Assembly: GCA_008828725.1 (NCBI GenBank)
Contig: MEHQ01001502.1
Location: 287,870 to 351,869, forward strand
Length of the DNA stretch: 64,000 bases
DNA from: Saccharina japonica
Lineage: Eukaryota; Sar; Phaeophyceae; Laminariales; Laminariaceae
Direction of reading: 5' to 3'
In this document: positions 12,701 through 27,700 of the stretch, one piece after another
How positions within the stretch are numbered: position 1 is the stretch's first letter
Layout of the letters: every line of letters starts with the position of its first letter
The notes under the pieces: generated by a model
The model's input: the letters and a program-made list of their open reading frames with translations, nothing else
Database searches by the model: none
What the model was told of the DNA's origin: nothing
Made by a program: the position numbers and the translations under genes

Positions 12701-15700
12701 CGTAAGTATCAAACGGGTAAGATCCGATCCAATATCTGGATCTATTCGTGGTCGACGTATGCATGTGCTTTTCGCTGCTGTGCCTCCGCACCAATAATAA
12801 TAGTCGTTCGAATGAGGACGTTGGCCTGCTGTGCGCACGGGCTTTGCCTCGGACGGGATTTTGTCGATGCTCGACTCGAGCGCCGTAAGATCCTAACGGG
12901 CAAGATCCCACATCTTACAGCAGTAGTGTGTATCTCTACTATAATGGGACTATATATCTACTGCTGTAATGGGACTGTCATATCTTACAGCAGTAGTGGT
13001 GTACTCGAACCTCTGCACCTGCGGTGCTGAGGTTCCGCGCCGATCTTCGTTTGAATCGCGACGTTGGCCAGGTGGTGTCTGTTGTGAGCATTGACTTTAC
13101 CGCCGACGGGATCTCTTGTTGATACTTGTAAACTCGAGCGTAAATATCCTAACGGGTAAGATCCAATATCTTAGTACTGGCTGGCAATATACATATTGTC
13201 AAGAGTCACACCGAACCTAACCCAGAACTACCGTTTGGTTTTTATGTTTCAAGTCAGAGTCCACACAGGGATTATGTTCCACTAACTGCACTTCTTCTAG
13301 GCCAGAGTGGTATACCGTAATCAAATGATAAGGTCACAGACAACCTAGGATGAATTTCAGAGCCATTTTTCGCCAAAACCATGCCTTAAGGTTATCTCCC
13401 CGTTGCCGATAACACCAGACCAGGTTAAAAACAGTACATTCGTCCGAGTGGGTATGCTATCTTACCATTAATAATAGTATACTATTCATGGGGATCATAG
13501 TAAATAGGACTTACGGTACACACACACAAAAACCTCTCTATTTACTCATTTTAACCAACAACATTTGGTCATATTTACTATGGTCCTCCGTAATACCAAA
13601 ACAGTAGTCTCACGCGTGTGATACGGTACGGTGTCTGGTATGCACGTCTCTAACACGTACTCTAACCTGTGCGTTTTACGGTGCTACTATTAATGCTGTG
13701 TGTCTCCTTGCCGCTCTCCGCTCGAATGGCGGCGTTGGCCACCAGGTGTCGGGGTCGGTTGTGAGCATGGACTTCACCGCCGACGGGACCTTCGTGATGC
13801 TAAACTCGAGCGGCATGGACATGGCTATCGCTAACGCTGAGACGTGCAGCAAGGCCTCGCCCAAGGAAATGAAGGCCCTCAGGTACAGCAGGCAGTACAT
13901 CTATCCTCGATCTCACAGCTGTCGTTTTTTTTTTTTTTTTCCCTATATAGCCTTGAGAAGCTCGTCCGGGCATACATTCTGGAAATTGACGTATATACCC
14001 CGCAAGGCGATGGCCCTGCTGCCGTGCTGTCACCGCTGTCCTATTCAACAGTACAGGGCACCTAATAAGAACCAGGCTAATAAGAAACCCAGGCTGAGAT
14101 TTAGAGGGGAATAAGAAACTGGGGAGTCGTCATCTAGAAAATAGTGTAGAACGCACCCTCTCTCAAATAAGAAATCCACCGTCGGGACCAGATGTCCTGT
14201 TTCTTATTAGGCGCGTCCTGTACTGTATAGGGCACGCCGACAACAAATATGTCGCACGCCTTGTTGTACAACCGTGGTTGGTCTACGTACGGCAGTACAA
14301 TAAATAAGATTCATAAAAAAAAAAACATGGAAAGTACCGAGGATGTGTGTCCTGAACAAGAGCAGCTCTCGCACGATACGTTAGACGTCGGAAGAAAGCC
14401 GAGCAGGAGCTTGTGGCTACGACTTGCTCTTTTGTTTGGAATCCGCTGCCGTCTATCCCACGACCTACTCTAGTTTGTACCTGGTATACATCAAGGGGGG
14501 AGAACCAGCACGAACACTACAGCAATAGTAGATCTGCTGAATGTCAATGAGTGGAAGTATCGGTCATACCACTCTGTACCGAAATATAAGCACCTTTTAT
14601 TTAATATCAGTGTGTAAATTGTGCTTATTTTTCGGGACATAGTGGTATATGACGAAGACACAAAAACATTTTGTTGCTGCAAGTGCAGCAGCCCTTACTC
14701 CAATTTGTTGACCGATACTGTACTTCAAAGTGTGTACCGGTACGACTACGACTGTAGTACAGGGCACCTAATAAGAAAACGAATACGAGTAATAAGAAAG
14801 GCAGGCTGAAACATACAGGAACATGTTAAATTCGGGAGTCATTACGTATACCGGATTTAGTGCAGAACACACCTATTCTCAAATAATAAATCCAGTTTGG
14901 ACCAGCTTTCCTGTGGCGTCCTGTACCGTACTTCAAAATGTTCATACTCCGGACAGACGATGGATTGGATTGCTGCCTTTGTGTGCACTTCATCCTTTTT
15001 ATTTTATTTTATTTTATTGTTCCCATCCCATATCTCTCTCCTTCAGTAGTCGTAACTCTAATCCCAGATCCGGGGTCACCGAGTAGGCGCTTCTCCCTCC
15101 TCCTCACTGCAGTTTTGTGCCTCGATTTTCTATCGCGAGAAAACGTCATCAGCCCCTTCTTTCCCTGGTCGACTCGCATCGATTTGCCATCTAGATATTT
15201 CAAGGCAGATATATCTATTCCCGATGTTGTATGTATGATTTACAGTAGCCCATGTTGCCGGGTGGGTCCCGGATAATCCGCATGATCTACATACAATAAC
15301 AGCACAGTTTCCTGGGTTGGATCTATTGTAGTGATGCTAGGTATAAGAGGACAGGGTATCCCTAGCCAGGCCAGCCTATGGAACGGGTACTCGTTGGTAC
15401 TCACGTGTGTTGTTTGCGTAGAGATAGAAGAAGAGCAGGTATATTCCGTTTTGCGTGATGAACGACTGAGAAGGCAGGTGGGATGGCTAAAAGCCATCGG
15501 GAACCATCCCTGGTTCCCACCTAAGATACCGCCTTCCAAGTACTACCAATACGATTATTATACCTGATACCAGGTATTTGCCAAACGTTTCCACATCATG
15601 CCAGCAGTACCATAACACTATGCTGTGCAGATCCTGCACAACCTCTCACAACGGCAGCTGAGGAACTAGATTGTCTAGATCATGATCTATCTGTAGACAG

Positions 15701-18700
15701 ATCCTCACCTGTCCGAGGTGTTAAAGCTTTAACCGGTATGCGATACAGCAGTATAAATGTGCACGTACACTGACAACAGCGTGTTGTCGAAATGTCCGTC
15801 TTGGATGCGGTACCCAACAGCAGTTTAAGAATCTCCTATTTTGGCTAAATACTGAAGTATCAGGCTCGGGGCTTAATTGTGATGCCAACGCAGAGCATAG
15901 ATATCGTCTCTTAAAGGCTGATATAGGATTTAAGAGTGGCGTTCCTCGCTGAGCACATATGCTTATGTACACTCTGACGCGAAACATATGGAGCATTTCG
16001 ATTAAGTCTTAATGTACGAACGGTGCTTATATTCAGGGTCAGGGTGGTAGCTGTAAATTCATCAACGAAAAAACAAAACTCAACTTCTCAACTCCCAAAT
16101 AATTACACATGTCGCGTACTGCTGTACTCTGTATGGCGACCATTGGCCAACCTCAACCAGAATATGACCACACACCACACACGACACACGACACACGATG
16201 CTTGTACAGGGGCGAGGGCGAGGACGCAGAGGTAGCTACGTGGGCCACATCCACATGTACCATGGCCAACGGCAAGCAGGTATATACGTAATCACAGTGT
16301 ACTTGGTATACTGTAATCAAGATATTAATATAGTAGACTGTACTCAAGATAATCATATAGTATACGTACTGTAATCAATATAATAATATAGTATACGTAC
16401 CGTAATCAAGATGATAATATAGTATACTTTAATCAAGATAATAATATAGTAGACTGCAACCAAGATCATAATATTGTAGACCGTAACCAAGATATATACT
16501 TTTTTCTAATTTTTTTCCATCCCATTTGTTATCTTCGCACTTCTTTCTTTCTTGCTCCCTATTAATAGTCGTAACTCAGATCCGGGGTCACAAAGTAGGC
16601 TCTCCCTCCTCCCCCACTACGGTTCTTGCCTTGCTTTTTATCGCTCAGAGGGTTCAGCCTTCCCAACGCTCGTCGATGTTCATCGATGTTTTGCTAACTC
16701 ACGCTCTAGCGCTTTCCGCTACGTCGTAGTCAAGATATTGCGAGAAAAAGTCCCACCGAGCATGCACTCGGGGGGGCTCGAACTCACGATTTCGACTCTA
16801 GCAAGCTTCGTGGTTACCTGCTAGCTCACCGGGGCGACCGGCTTATACTGTAATCAAGATAATTCTATAAGTATACTGTAATCAAAATATTAATATAGTA
16901 TACTGCTGTAATCAAGACAATAATATAACACACCCACACCCCGGGACGAATTTCCGAGCCGAGTTTCTCAAAAACCAGGGGGGGGACATGCAGCGAAAGT
17001 TATGGTTTTTGGGAAGCTTTTTCCATAGAAGCATTGCTAGGGGTACTTCACAAAATACGTAATGCTGGCCCCTGAGTTAGCGCTTGGGCGTCACCCGGCT
17101 TACCACAAACGCCTCTTGAACTACTGCACTATGAATCATCTCTATGAGTAAATAACGTTTGATTGTTATGGTCGGTTGCTGTCACTGAACTTCCTAAATA
17201 AGTGTCCACACCGAATCGGTCAGCCCATGCACATGCACATCAACTCATCGCTTCCAACATAACAAAACACGACCCCATCCAACCCCCACTCCCCCGCCCC
17301 CCCCTGTTCAGGCAGCATGGGCCACCATGGCTTCGGGGGGAAGCGACCCCTCATCGCTGTCTCAGTCTTCCACGCCTGCGAAGGACGGCAACGTTCTTAC
17401 CGGTTCCGATCTAGTCAAGGGGGGAGACGCGCCAATCCTTCTCGCGTCAGACGCCCTCGGCCGCGTGGGTCTCTTGCGCTATCCCGCCCAGCTGCCGGAC
17501 CCCCCTGCTTCTCCGCCGGCCCCGAAAGATGCCGCAGGTGAGGGGTTACAGCTAGAGCCGACAATACCACCTTACAGGGGTGGTGGCTTATTTTCTGCAC
17601 TCCTCACATGTGCGTTGTGTGTTCTTCACATTACACCGTACTTTCTATATACCCGTCGACATCCAGCACACCCAGTGGCTGTGCCGATTCTTCATCCTAG
17701 AGAGGTACGAGTTCTGTGGTCACAAAACATGAGCAGCTCAACATCTGAATATCGAAGACGTTTGTCTCGCACCCCGACCAAAAATTATATGCTGTAGGGC
17801 TTACAGCTAGCTAGCTGTCAGTACGATAAGGGTATCATTGTTTGGTGACAACCTATTCACACCTCGGGGCAGATCGTGATCTAGATAATCTACAGATATA
17901 TTATGATCTAGGTCATTTAGTTCCTCAGCTGCCGCTGTGAGAGGTTGTACAGGATCTGCATAGTACAGATCCAACCCAAGAAACATGTGCTACAGTAAAT
18001 CATGCAGATTATATATGGCTCCCACCCAGAAATATGATCTACACTCGTGTAGGTCATACAAGATCGCGAGCAGATCTGCGTTGAAGGATCTACTTCAAGT
18101 AGATCATGATGTGGGAATTGTCTATATGGTCTGTCAGAGGCGTGCAACTATTTCTGACTGGCCCTATGTCATTTGTGTTTCACACGATTTTTCGATATGT
18201 ACCTACTGCAGGCATGGCATTGTTCAACGGGTTGCAGTTTCTTTTTTCAGGCGTGACTTTACCAATTTAAGGAGTTATATACACTACAGTTACTGGTATC
18301 TTTCTCCTATACTGTAATCAAGTGAGGATCCTCATGAATTGTTAGGTGCATCCCTATCGATACGACTTCCTCCTCGTCTACTGTCGAAGCAGTAGACTAC
18401 TGCTGTGTCTACTGTCCACGGTGTCGAAAATTCACGGCAAGAGCCACGGACGGCTTTTAAGCTGTCACCTTTGCGGTGTTGATGTTGGACGGGCATGACA
18501 TAACCCGCACCCTCTCAGGGTGGTGAATGATCGAATTTGATGCAGAATAATAGCAATTCCATCGAATATTCTCTCGAGGCGTCTTATTTTGGCCCGCACA
18601 GCGTCCATTGTTTTTTAGCCGCCGAAAAATGGAAAGGGGCATAGAAGCGGACGACTAAACCGAGCAATGCCTTTTAGAGTCGGCGTCTTATTCTCTGTGC

Positions 18701-21700
18701 TCCCCACGTGAGAGGCTCACAATACCATTTAGTACCTCACGCGAAACGCGACTTCGAAGAAGCTTGTTCGCGCAAACCGACCATCACTTTTGTGCGCTAC
18801 GTACAGACATTAGTCCTAAATCAAATATACTGGTTAAAATAATCATACTAGTAAGCCGGCATTTTATCACTCGAAGAGTATACTATTAAGAGTAGCCAGT
18901 CAGAACGTATGGAGCCAAATAGGGCAGCCCCTATATACCGTGGCAGAACGCCGCCGTTTTTTCTTAGGCCCAGATAGTCCATCTTAACGCTATCGCTCCT
19001 CTCTCTTTGAGGTTTCGCCTCAAGCACCGCTGCCTATTGTTACGCCTCTACTCTTCCTAAACTTCAAAAACTCTTTAGACGGAACCGAAGGGGCGGCTAC
19101 TGTGCCTCCGCCGAGCTCAGAGGAGACAGACGCGGCGGCGGCGGCGGCGGCGATGATCTTAGCTGAAGCTACGGAAGCGGCGATACCTCGGGTGTCCATC
19201 GTTAAGGTGCACGCGGGAAAGGTGGCGGCGGCGAGGCAGCTGGAGGAGGGGGGCGGCGTCGTCACGCTTGGAGCCACGGACAGGTACTACGACAGTATTA
19301 GTGTTGCGGAGTTGGGGGTGGTCGCCCTGCACTACTGTACAGTCGTACATCTCCGTGCGCTGTAAGGGCGGCTCACTGGCCTACAGTAGTATATATTGGT
19401 GTGAACTGTTAACCTAGGATTACAGCGGTATATATTGATTATGATTATTCCCTTTGCCATCGGACAATGTGGAGCTCTCATTTCAGCCATACCATTCACA
19501 TACGTACACATATCCCGATCATCAATCATCCCTGAATACCAGACGAACGTGTACCAATAATAATGCCGTCCCCCTTAATATGAATGATTTTACCGACTCC
19601 TCACCGACGTTTCACCAATCAACCATTGCAAAGCTGAAAGGGTGGCATGAACTTTGCGCCTCTATAGTAAATACCAGTAAACAGGATATACGGTACACAC
19701 AAAATCCTACAGTAATCTGAAACAGAAAAGAGGCGGAGCCCGCAGGGCAGATCCCCTTTTCAGAAAAGCCTCCTTGTTGTACTGGGAGACAGTGATTGAG
19801 TATCACTCCGTCAGCGATATCGCAGCTCTACAACAGCACGCCAAAGCACAGAGGCTAGGAAAAACAGAGGTTATGGCGAACGCAGCGAAAGCTCCGGGGG
19901 CCACCCCGCTCCCTCTCCGCCGGGCGGAGGGATTCGAAAACTCGTACACGACTTTCCCACGGGACAACCAACGGTAGCAGAACCCATATGCAGCTAGGCT
20001 AGAAGTTTGGGGACAATAAGGAAGAGAAAGAACCCGCAGAAAGGATAAGAGTCAAACGAGCGACGTCATTGAGATAAGAGAAGGGTCAACAAGTATGGGT
20101 GTGATCTCATGCCGCAGCAGAGAGGCCTCATTGATCCCAAACTATATACGATTTAACCTACGACGCAATGTTACAACAGTAATCTGAAACAGAAAAGAGG
20201 CGAAGCCTGCAGGGCAGATCCACTTTTCAGAAAAGCCTCCTTGTTGTACTCGTACTGGGAGACAGTGATTGAGTATCACTCGGGCAGCGATATCGCAGCT
20301 CTACAACAGCACGACAAAGTAGAAAGAGGCTAGGAAAAAACAGACCATCCCGCCCGCCCATCGTTGGTAGCGAGGTGTACCGTCGACAACGACATTAGTT
20401 TTGTTTAGTGTTTATTTTACCGGGGTACCTACTCTCTGCGACGAGGTGCCGCGTTGATTGCTAGACAATCAACGCGGGAGTAGTAACCCTGGGTGAGCGT
20501 CTCCGGCTGGTCGCAGCAGGAGGCCTCATTGACCCCAAACTATATACGATTTAACCTACGACGCAATGTTAGAACAGATGCGTGCTACGATAGAGATAGC
20601 ACTTTTCGGCCGAAATGGTTTCTGAATGATCGAGCTCCTTAACCCAAGATCGGCGAACTTTGATCATTATTTTGTTGCAATCTCGTTCCATGGGATTGTC
20701 AATCGGATATCATCCTAGCGCTTTCCCTTTCCTCCAAAATCAGTTCGGGTGGAGGTATATTGCTCTTCAAGTAAGGAGCTCCGGAAAAAAACATGGCGCA
20801 CCTCTATCGTAGCACGCGTCAACAGTACTTCGATACTTTCCTATTTACTAGTGTTTACTATGGTCCCCCGCAATAGCAGTGGTATGTATACGTACCTTTT
20901 CATCCTTCAGCTTTGTATAATCCAACCATGCAGATGTGTGTACCCATTGTAAGACCGCCCCGTGTCAAGCACAAAAGCGTGGTCTTATCTCTACTTTGGT
21001 CTTATCTTTAACCCTTATAGGACTGGAGTCCCGTTTTGGGTACAAATTACTTATAATTAGAGTGGTTTGTCCCTAAAACGGGACTGCAGTCCTAAAAGGG
21101 TTAATATCTTTTACTACTGGCCATACTAATTCCAAGTAGTTTTTTTTCCTCGTGACAAGCCGATTTTCTTGGTCTTATATCCACAATGGCCTTAAACCGG
21201 ATGGTCTTTAATAGGGTACACCGTACACCACTGTACCTGGTACATAATTTCGAAAGTACCTCTTAACAAATCGCTTGTTCTCCCCGGCGGAGATGCTCCT
21301 TGGTTAAGATATACCTGGTATTTCTTTCCCGAAAGCTGTTCTGGCTCCGTAATTCTAAAAAAACAGAAGGGAGATCAATGGGTTGGGTGGTAGTTTTTGA
21401 TAACATTAACATTTTGAAGACCACGTATGTATTTGGACGGCACTGGGCATTCATTCTCAAGGGGGGCGTGTTCTTCCGATTTAATAGAAAACAAAAAAGA
21501 ATGCCGAAAACATAGAGAGAAAATCTGACCCAAGAAGTTACGAAGAAATCAATGGATCATGATAGCCACCGAACCGATATATACATAAGAGTGTGGCAAA
21601 CGATTCCTTTCGGCCATTCACAGATAGACGGCGTTTTTTTTTCTTCCTTTTTTTTATTGAAACGATTTTTTGACGCGAGATGGTCATGGTTTTGTGACTG

Positions 21701-24700
21701 TATCTGACCATGGCCCCTTGACAAGCTGTAACTTACTTGGTTTTAATGCAGGCGAACATTGCTTTGGGTCTAAACCGTATTTGTTGGCTTGGGCCTGGTA
21801 AACCACGGCTGTAGTATAATGCTATCGTCGAATTCGTTGTATTTTAAAACTTCCGAAACAGCCAGTATAGGAAAAAATGTCCCGCACGAACGATGCTTCA
21901 TCCGGTAACTACTTTTTGTACCGTAGAATATGCAATGCAGTATGCAGTACGTACAAACAGTACAGTAAAAGACACCCATTACTAATAAGAAACAGGCTAG
22001 TAAGAAAGCCAGGCTGATATTTTAGATGAAAATAAGAAATTCGGGAGTCGTTATCTTGAAGTTAGTGTAGAAAGCACCCTCTCTCAAACAAGAAATCCAG
22101 CCTGGACCAGATTTCCTGTTTCTTATTATTAATACGATGTCCTGTACTTTTTTCTTTTTTTTTTCCATCCCAGGTAAATAAATCCTTCGCGCTTCTGTCC
22201 CTCTTCCTCCATCTCCTCGTAGTCGTAACTCGGATCCGGGGTCACAAAGCAGGCTCTTCTCCCTCCCCCCCCACTACGGTTCGTGCCTTGGTTTGTATCG
22301 CACATAGGATTCATTCAGCGTTCCCAACGCTCGTCGATTTTCATCGAAGAATTTTGCTAACTCACGCCCTCACGCTTTCCGCTAGTTAAGGTAGTTTTTG
22401 CGAGAAAAAGTCCCTACGAGCATGCACTCGGGGGGGCTCGAACTCACGACCTTGACTCTAACAGGGACGATATTCACCTGTCAGTCCACCGGGGACGGTA
22501 GTGATATTTTCACCGTATCCGGCAAGTATCCGCTGTCCTGTCCGGTGAAATTAATAAAAATCAACAATCAATCCGTTACATCCATACAGTACCTGATACC
22601 AGTACCTGTTTTTACCTGGTACCTGCTACTCATATGTGCGTATAACAGCTCACCCCCTCCCGCAGAACCTAAACAATAGCAACAACAGCCGACAACAACA
22701 ACAGCAACAGCACCAGCAGCAACACCACCACCAACACCACCGCCACCAAGAACAACAACCAACAACAGCAACAACACCAAAACCAACACCAGCACCTACA
22801 GCAACAGCTAACAACAGCAACAGCAACAACACCACCACCACCACCACCACCACCACCACCACCACCAACACCACCAACACCACCAACACCACCAACACCA
22901 ACACCAACAACTACCACAACCAATCCGAATCCTATGAACACCTCACCCTCTCCCGCCGCAGATGCGTGTACCAGTGGGCCGTCTCCCTGGAAGACGGAGA
23001 GGAGAGCGGCGACGACCTGCCGGACCCACCGGCCTGCAACGCGCCGGCACCGAAGACCCCTGCGGGCGGCGAGGAAGGGGCGGAGGAGGAGGAGGAGGAC
23101 AACGGCGAAGAGGGGGAGGAAGGTGGCGCTTTGGCCGAGGCGTGGTCAGGCGATGATGAGGATCTCGTCGAGAGAACGGTCAAGGTGCGTGGGCGACGCA
23201 CTCTACTGTGCACTGCTTGTGAACTCGTAGTGTGTTGGGTACTCGTGCGTATCGTATCTAAACTTTCCGCATCTCGGGGGAAGATTATCGATTTATATCC
23301 CACTTGAGGTTTCTACAGCAGTAGTAGTAGTAGTAGATCCTTCAAAGCAGATCTATTGTGGCGATCTTGTATGTACCATGATCGGTTGCTCCCGCATGAT
23401 TATCTACAGCAGCAGATCCTTCAAAGCAGATATATTGCCGATCTTGTATGACATGTACCATTATCGATTGATCCCCACTTGATTATCTACAGGAGTAGAT
23501 CCTTCAAGGCAGATCTAATGCCGATCTTGTGTGTATCATTATCGGTTGATCCCACTTGATTATCTACAGCAGCAGCAGATCATTCAAGGCAGATCTATGT
23601 ATTCCCGATCTTGTACGTACCGTGTGGTTTGACTGACGTTGCGGGGTGGGGGGGGCGTATAATCCGCATGATGATATGTTGTTGTTGTTGTCTTCACATT
23701 AAAAGCCGTACCGGTCACTCTATCCAGTACCTCCATCTGTCCGTACTAATCCAACACTTGACGCGGTCGATTCCCGTGGTCAAAGGCTAACTTATTACCC
23801 AAAAAAGGTATACGACGTGCTGAAAATAAAAGTGGAACCCGAAGGGTCCGCAAAGCGATCAAAGTCAGTCAAAAACAGATAGTCTGGGGCCCTCCGCTCC
23901 CCTCTACACGCCATGTGATGTAGCGCATGCTTATTTCCTGGGTTGGGTCGGTACTACTGTACGTATAATATGCAGATTCGAAGCACAGCCTCTCACAGCG
24001 ACGGCAGGTGAGGAGCGATGGCAGACGATCTACTGTCGACAGATAGATAGATCAGATACATACTGTAGATAGATCATGATCTGTCTGTCCGAGGTGTCAA
24101 TTTTTTCAAGTATCGAAATACCGAACGTATTCTACTTTCCATCCCCTGGCATTCCCGTGCACAGCAGTAGATGATACTGAACGAAAGGTTCGATGTATTT
24201 AATGTCCAAATCGTATGGACTCGTAGTTTTTGTTTTTGTTTTTATCAAACCGGAGTGTCGCTCGATATGAGCATACCTGGTACAACCCTAGACACACACG
24301 GCACACACGGCACACAGCAATGAGTACAGGTAGTAGTAAAGTACCTGGTAATAGTGGGCTGGTGACGTAAATAAGACGACGAGACGGCGAGTTGAAAGAT
24401 CGGGTATTACAGCAGTACCTGGTATCTTTTTCGTTTTTCGTTCGACATTTCGATCTTTTCAGATATAAAAACTCGATATTTTATTCATAACGGTCGGTTT
24501 TATTCGTTATATCATACCACTCTGGCCGGTAATATAGTACCCACTTAGGCTCTGATGTGAATATCAAACGGGTATTATATTCCTGTCCAGAGTGAGTGGT
24601 ATATGATACTCGGAGTGTGTGTGTGTTCTTCACATTAAACCTTCCTTTCTACCCGTCGACATCCAGCACACCCAGTGTCCGTGCCGATTCTTCATCCTAA

Positions 24701-27700
24701 AAAGGTACCAGTTCTGTGGTCACAAAACTACGACACAGAGATACTACACTCAGTGCAGTAAGCAGAGCAGACAATGCAACGCCATATACGACAGGCAAGA
24801 CCTACCCTGCTAGCAATCCAGGTGCATGCAAGTGGAGTACATTGTATCCGCCTTTTAGATATCTTATTTTTCGTTGGGATCTTTGTATTCTGAGCATTGT
24901 TGGGATCTATATATTGTGACTTTTAGGAAGGGGGTGTTCTTCACATTGAACCGTCCTTTTTACCCGTCGACATTTTAGGGTATATACAACGGTATGCATG
25001 GTTCACAACCGTTTACCCGTTGCTTTCGAACTGCCTTGGATTCCAGTGGATGGGTGCAAGGGTGCCAGCTTTACCTGCCATCTGCCATCGCCTGCATGAT
25101 GTATCTATGATTGGACCAGTTGTTGGCTGTTTTCTGTCCTGACGACGGGCCTGCTCTGCCGATTCATCGTTCACGACCACCGTACTTTTGTAGTAGCGCA
25201 TGGATCGGTTGTTATTGATTTCCTTTTTTCAACATCCAATAGGTAGAGAACACCGCACAGATCCACATACCACGGAGCCATACACGCCGCGCACGGCGGT
25301 TGAATGTGAAGATATTACAGTAAAACAAGAAGAAGAAAAAACAGGAGATAGCTTTAAATTAATTCGGGATCCCGGTCGACGTCGCGATGCGTGAACTGTT
25401 TGGCCAAAACATTTCTGGCTGACGGAGCTCCTCAACTGTACCCGGTATCCCAATGTGTGTGGAGCTACCCGGTATCCCGTTTGTTGTTGCACAATACTAT
25501 TCGGTATACGCCTATTAATTCGTAGGTCGTGAGAGTGATTGCCCCTCGACTTTAAGCCGCTGTACCTGGTTTCTCCAAGTCAGCTGTAGTTGAAGTATGT
25601 GGAGCTCCTCCATTGAGTAGGCTTAAGAAAACCAGGTGCTACATTACCTTTATCGTATCACAATTCGCGCCAGTATAAACATAGATAGGGCGGTATGGAC
25701 CCAGGGACCGATCACTGTCGTAACGGAAAGTTGTCTGCTCGTGATATGCCTGAAGTCACACTCTCGCGACAGCTCTATCTTTTCAACATTCGTTTGGCCC
25801 GTTCTGACGTAAATATCTGACCAAAAAGGGGGTGATGACGATTTCTCCGGTAGCATTCCGTCGTCGCACTGTTAATACTTCGTATGTAGTTTGGGATCAA
25901 TGAGGCCTCTCTGCTGCGATCAGCCTGAGACGCTCACCCAGGGCTACTACCCCCGCGTTGATTCGCCGGTAATCAACGCGGCACCTCGTCGCAGAGAGTA
26001 GTTACCTTGGTAAAATAAACACTACAAAGTTCCTCATTCAGAGGACCCAAAAATTGGATACCCTAAGCATGTACCGGTACCAGGTACCACCCTCGGGTCG
26101 GCAATATAATCCCCATTTTGACTCTGTTTTGAATACTACTACTACTGTAGTAAACGGATGTTATATTCTCGGCGCCGTAGCGGTGGCAATCAGTCCGCCA
26201 GGCCCACTCTTTGGCTATACTCGGAGTGCTGACTTATATACCAGGTACCCTTTTGCTTGTATACAAGCTACTGCTACTGCTGTATACTCGTAATGGCATG
26301 TCCCGTGCCATCGTAGGGGCTGCGCCTTTCGCCTAAAACATTATGTAACTCACGTGAGGGGGGGCCACAGTGCCCCGACGCCTTCAACCTACAGCTACGA
26401 CGCCTTCTGACGGATCACAACGACCGCGTAGACAAAAGGGAAGGGCTACACGAAGTTGCACACTTTTGGAGTGTGCACCGGCACACCCTTTTGCGATTTT
26501 TAGTCGGGAGTTATGAGGAGCTACCCAATTCCGCTGGACCTTTTTCGTTGGATAACTAAAACCACGGGACCGTATATCGGGCTTGTTAGCCTATACCCGG
26601 TACCTGATACCGGTATTTTTGTTTAAAGTCAAAATCGGATGTTGGAGCTACTCAAGCGAAGAGCCTCATGAAAATATTTCAAGCACAACATACCCCAATC
26701 GTAGCGCGGGCCGCATGCAATCTGCACCGCTAATGCCCACCCATGCGCTTGCGCGCTATTTTGTACGCTCCCTCGCTCCATCCTGCATTCGGCAATGACC
26801 CTAACAGGCTGTACCTGGTATAGTGTTGACCTGTCGGCTTGCTTCCCATACAAGCTATACCGGCATTCAGTTGCACCGTTCGATTCCACCAACTATACGC
26901 TTGCGCGCTATTGTACCCTCCCTCCCTCGCCCTCCGGCCTGCATTCGGCAACGGCTTTTATCATACAAAAAGCTATGCAGGCATGGCTTCACACCCGCTC
27001 AATCCCACCCATGCGCTTGCTTATGCGCTATGATACCCTCCCTTGCTCCCAGCCTACTAGTGGATTCGGCAACAAAGGTGGTCAAGATATGTCGGAATTT
27101 CTGGCTCAAAGAGCCCTTGCAGAGTCTGGGTCGCCCGCTGCTGCCCTTCCATGGCTTGACGGGCAAGGTGGTGAGGCCTCCTCAGCCCCCTGCGTCCCGG
27201 ACGATGACCTCAAGCTCGAGTGGATTCACGGCTACTCCGCGCAGGTATGTGTCTCGTTGGATGTACGCATGGGGGTGTCAGTAAAGAGAGCACGGGATAC
27301 AACATGGTCTTGGTTTGTCCACGCCTCCCCCCCCCCTCGCGCTCTAGTCTTGTCAAAACCTTCACACACCGGACTGGTGCGCGTATGTACGTCATCGCTG
27401 CCCACTTACCGACCTACAGTAGTAGTAGATCTGTCAGGGGCAGATACTGTAGATTTATGATCTGTATGGTCTGTATGATCTGTATGATCTGTATGATCTG
27501 TATGATCTGTATGATCTGTATGATCTGTATGATCTGTATGATCTAGCTCATGTTGCCGGGTGGAATCCTTTCAATCTGCATGATCTACTACTACTGTAGT
27601 TTGTAGTTCATGCGTCCTGGGTTGGACCTGCACTGCTGTTCAGATCCTACAACAACATACTGAAGAAATCCTACTGAAAATATCGTACGTAGCGACAGGA

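Noticed and set aside
16765..16850. A functional tRNA gene on the minus strand (also 22425-22497)
   Set aside because: The A and B boxes are present, but a SINE body and an A-rich tail follow and the stems are imperfect. Treated as SINE heads.
25200..25394. Frame with DPHTTEPYTPRTAVECEDIT as an EML linker exon
   Set aside because: No acceptor and donor in phase with the exons at 22962 and 27061; not supported by family pattern.
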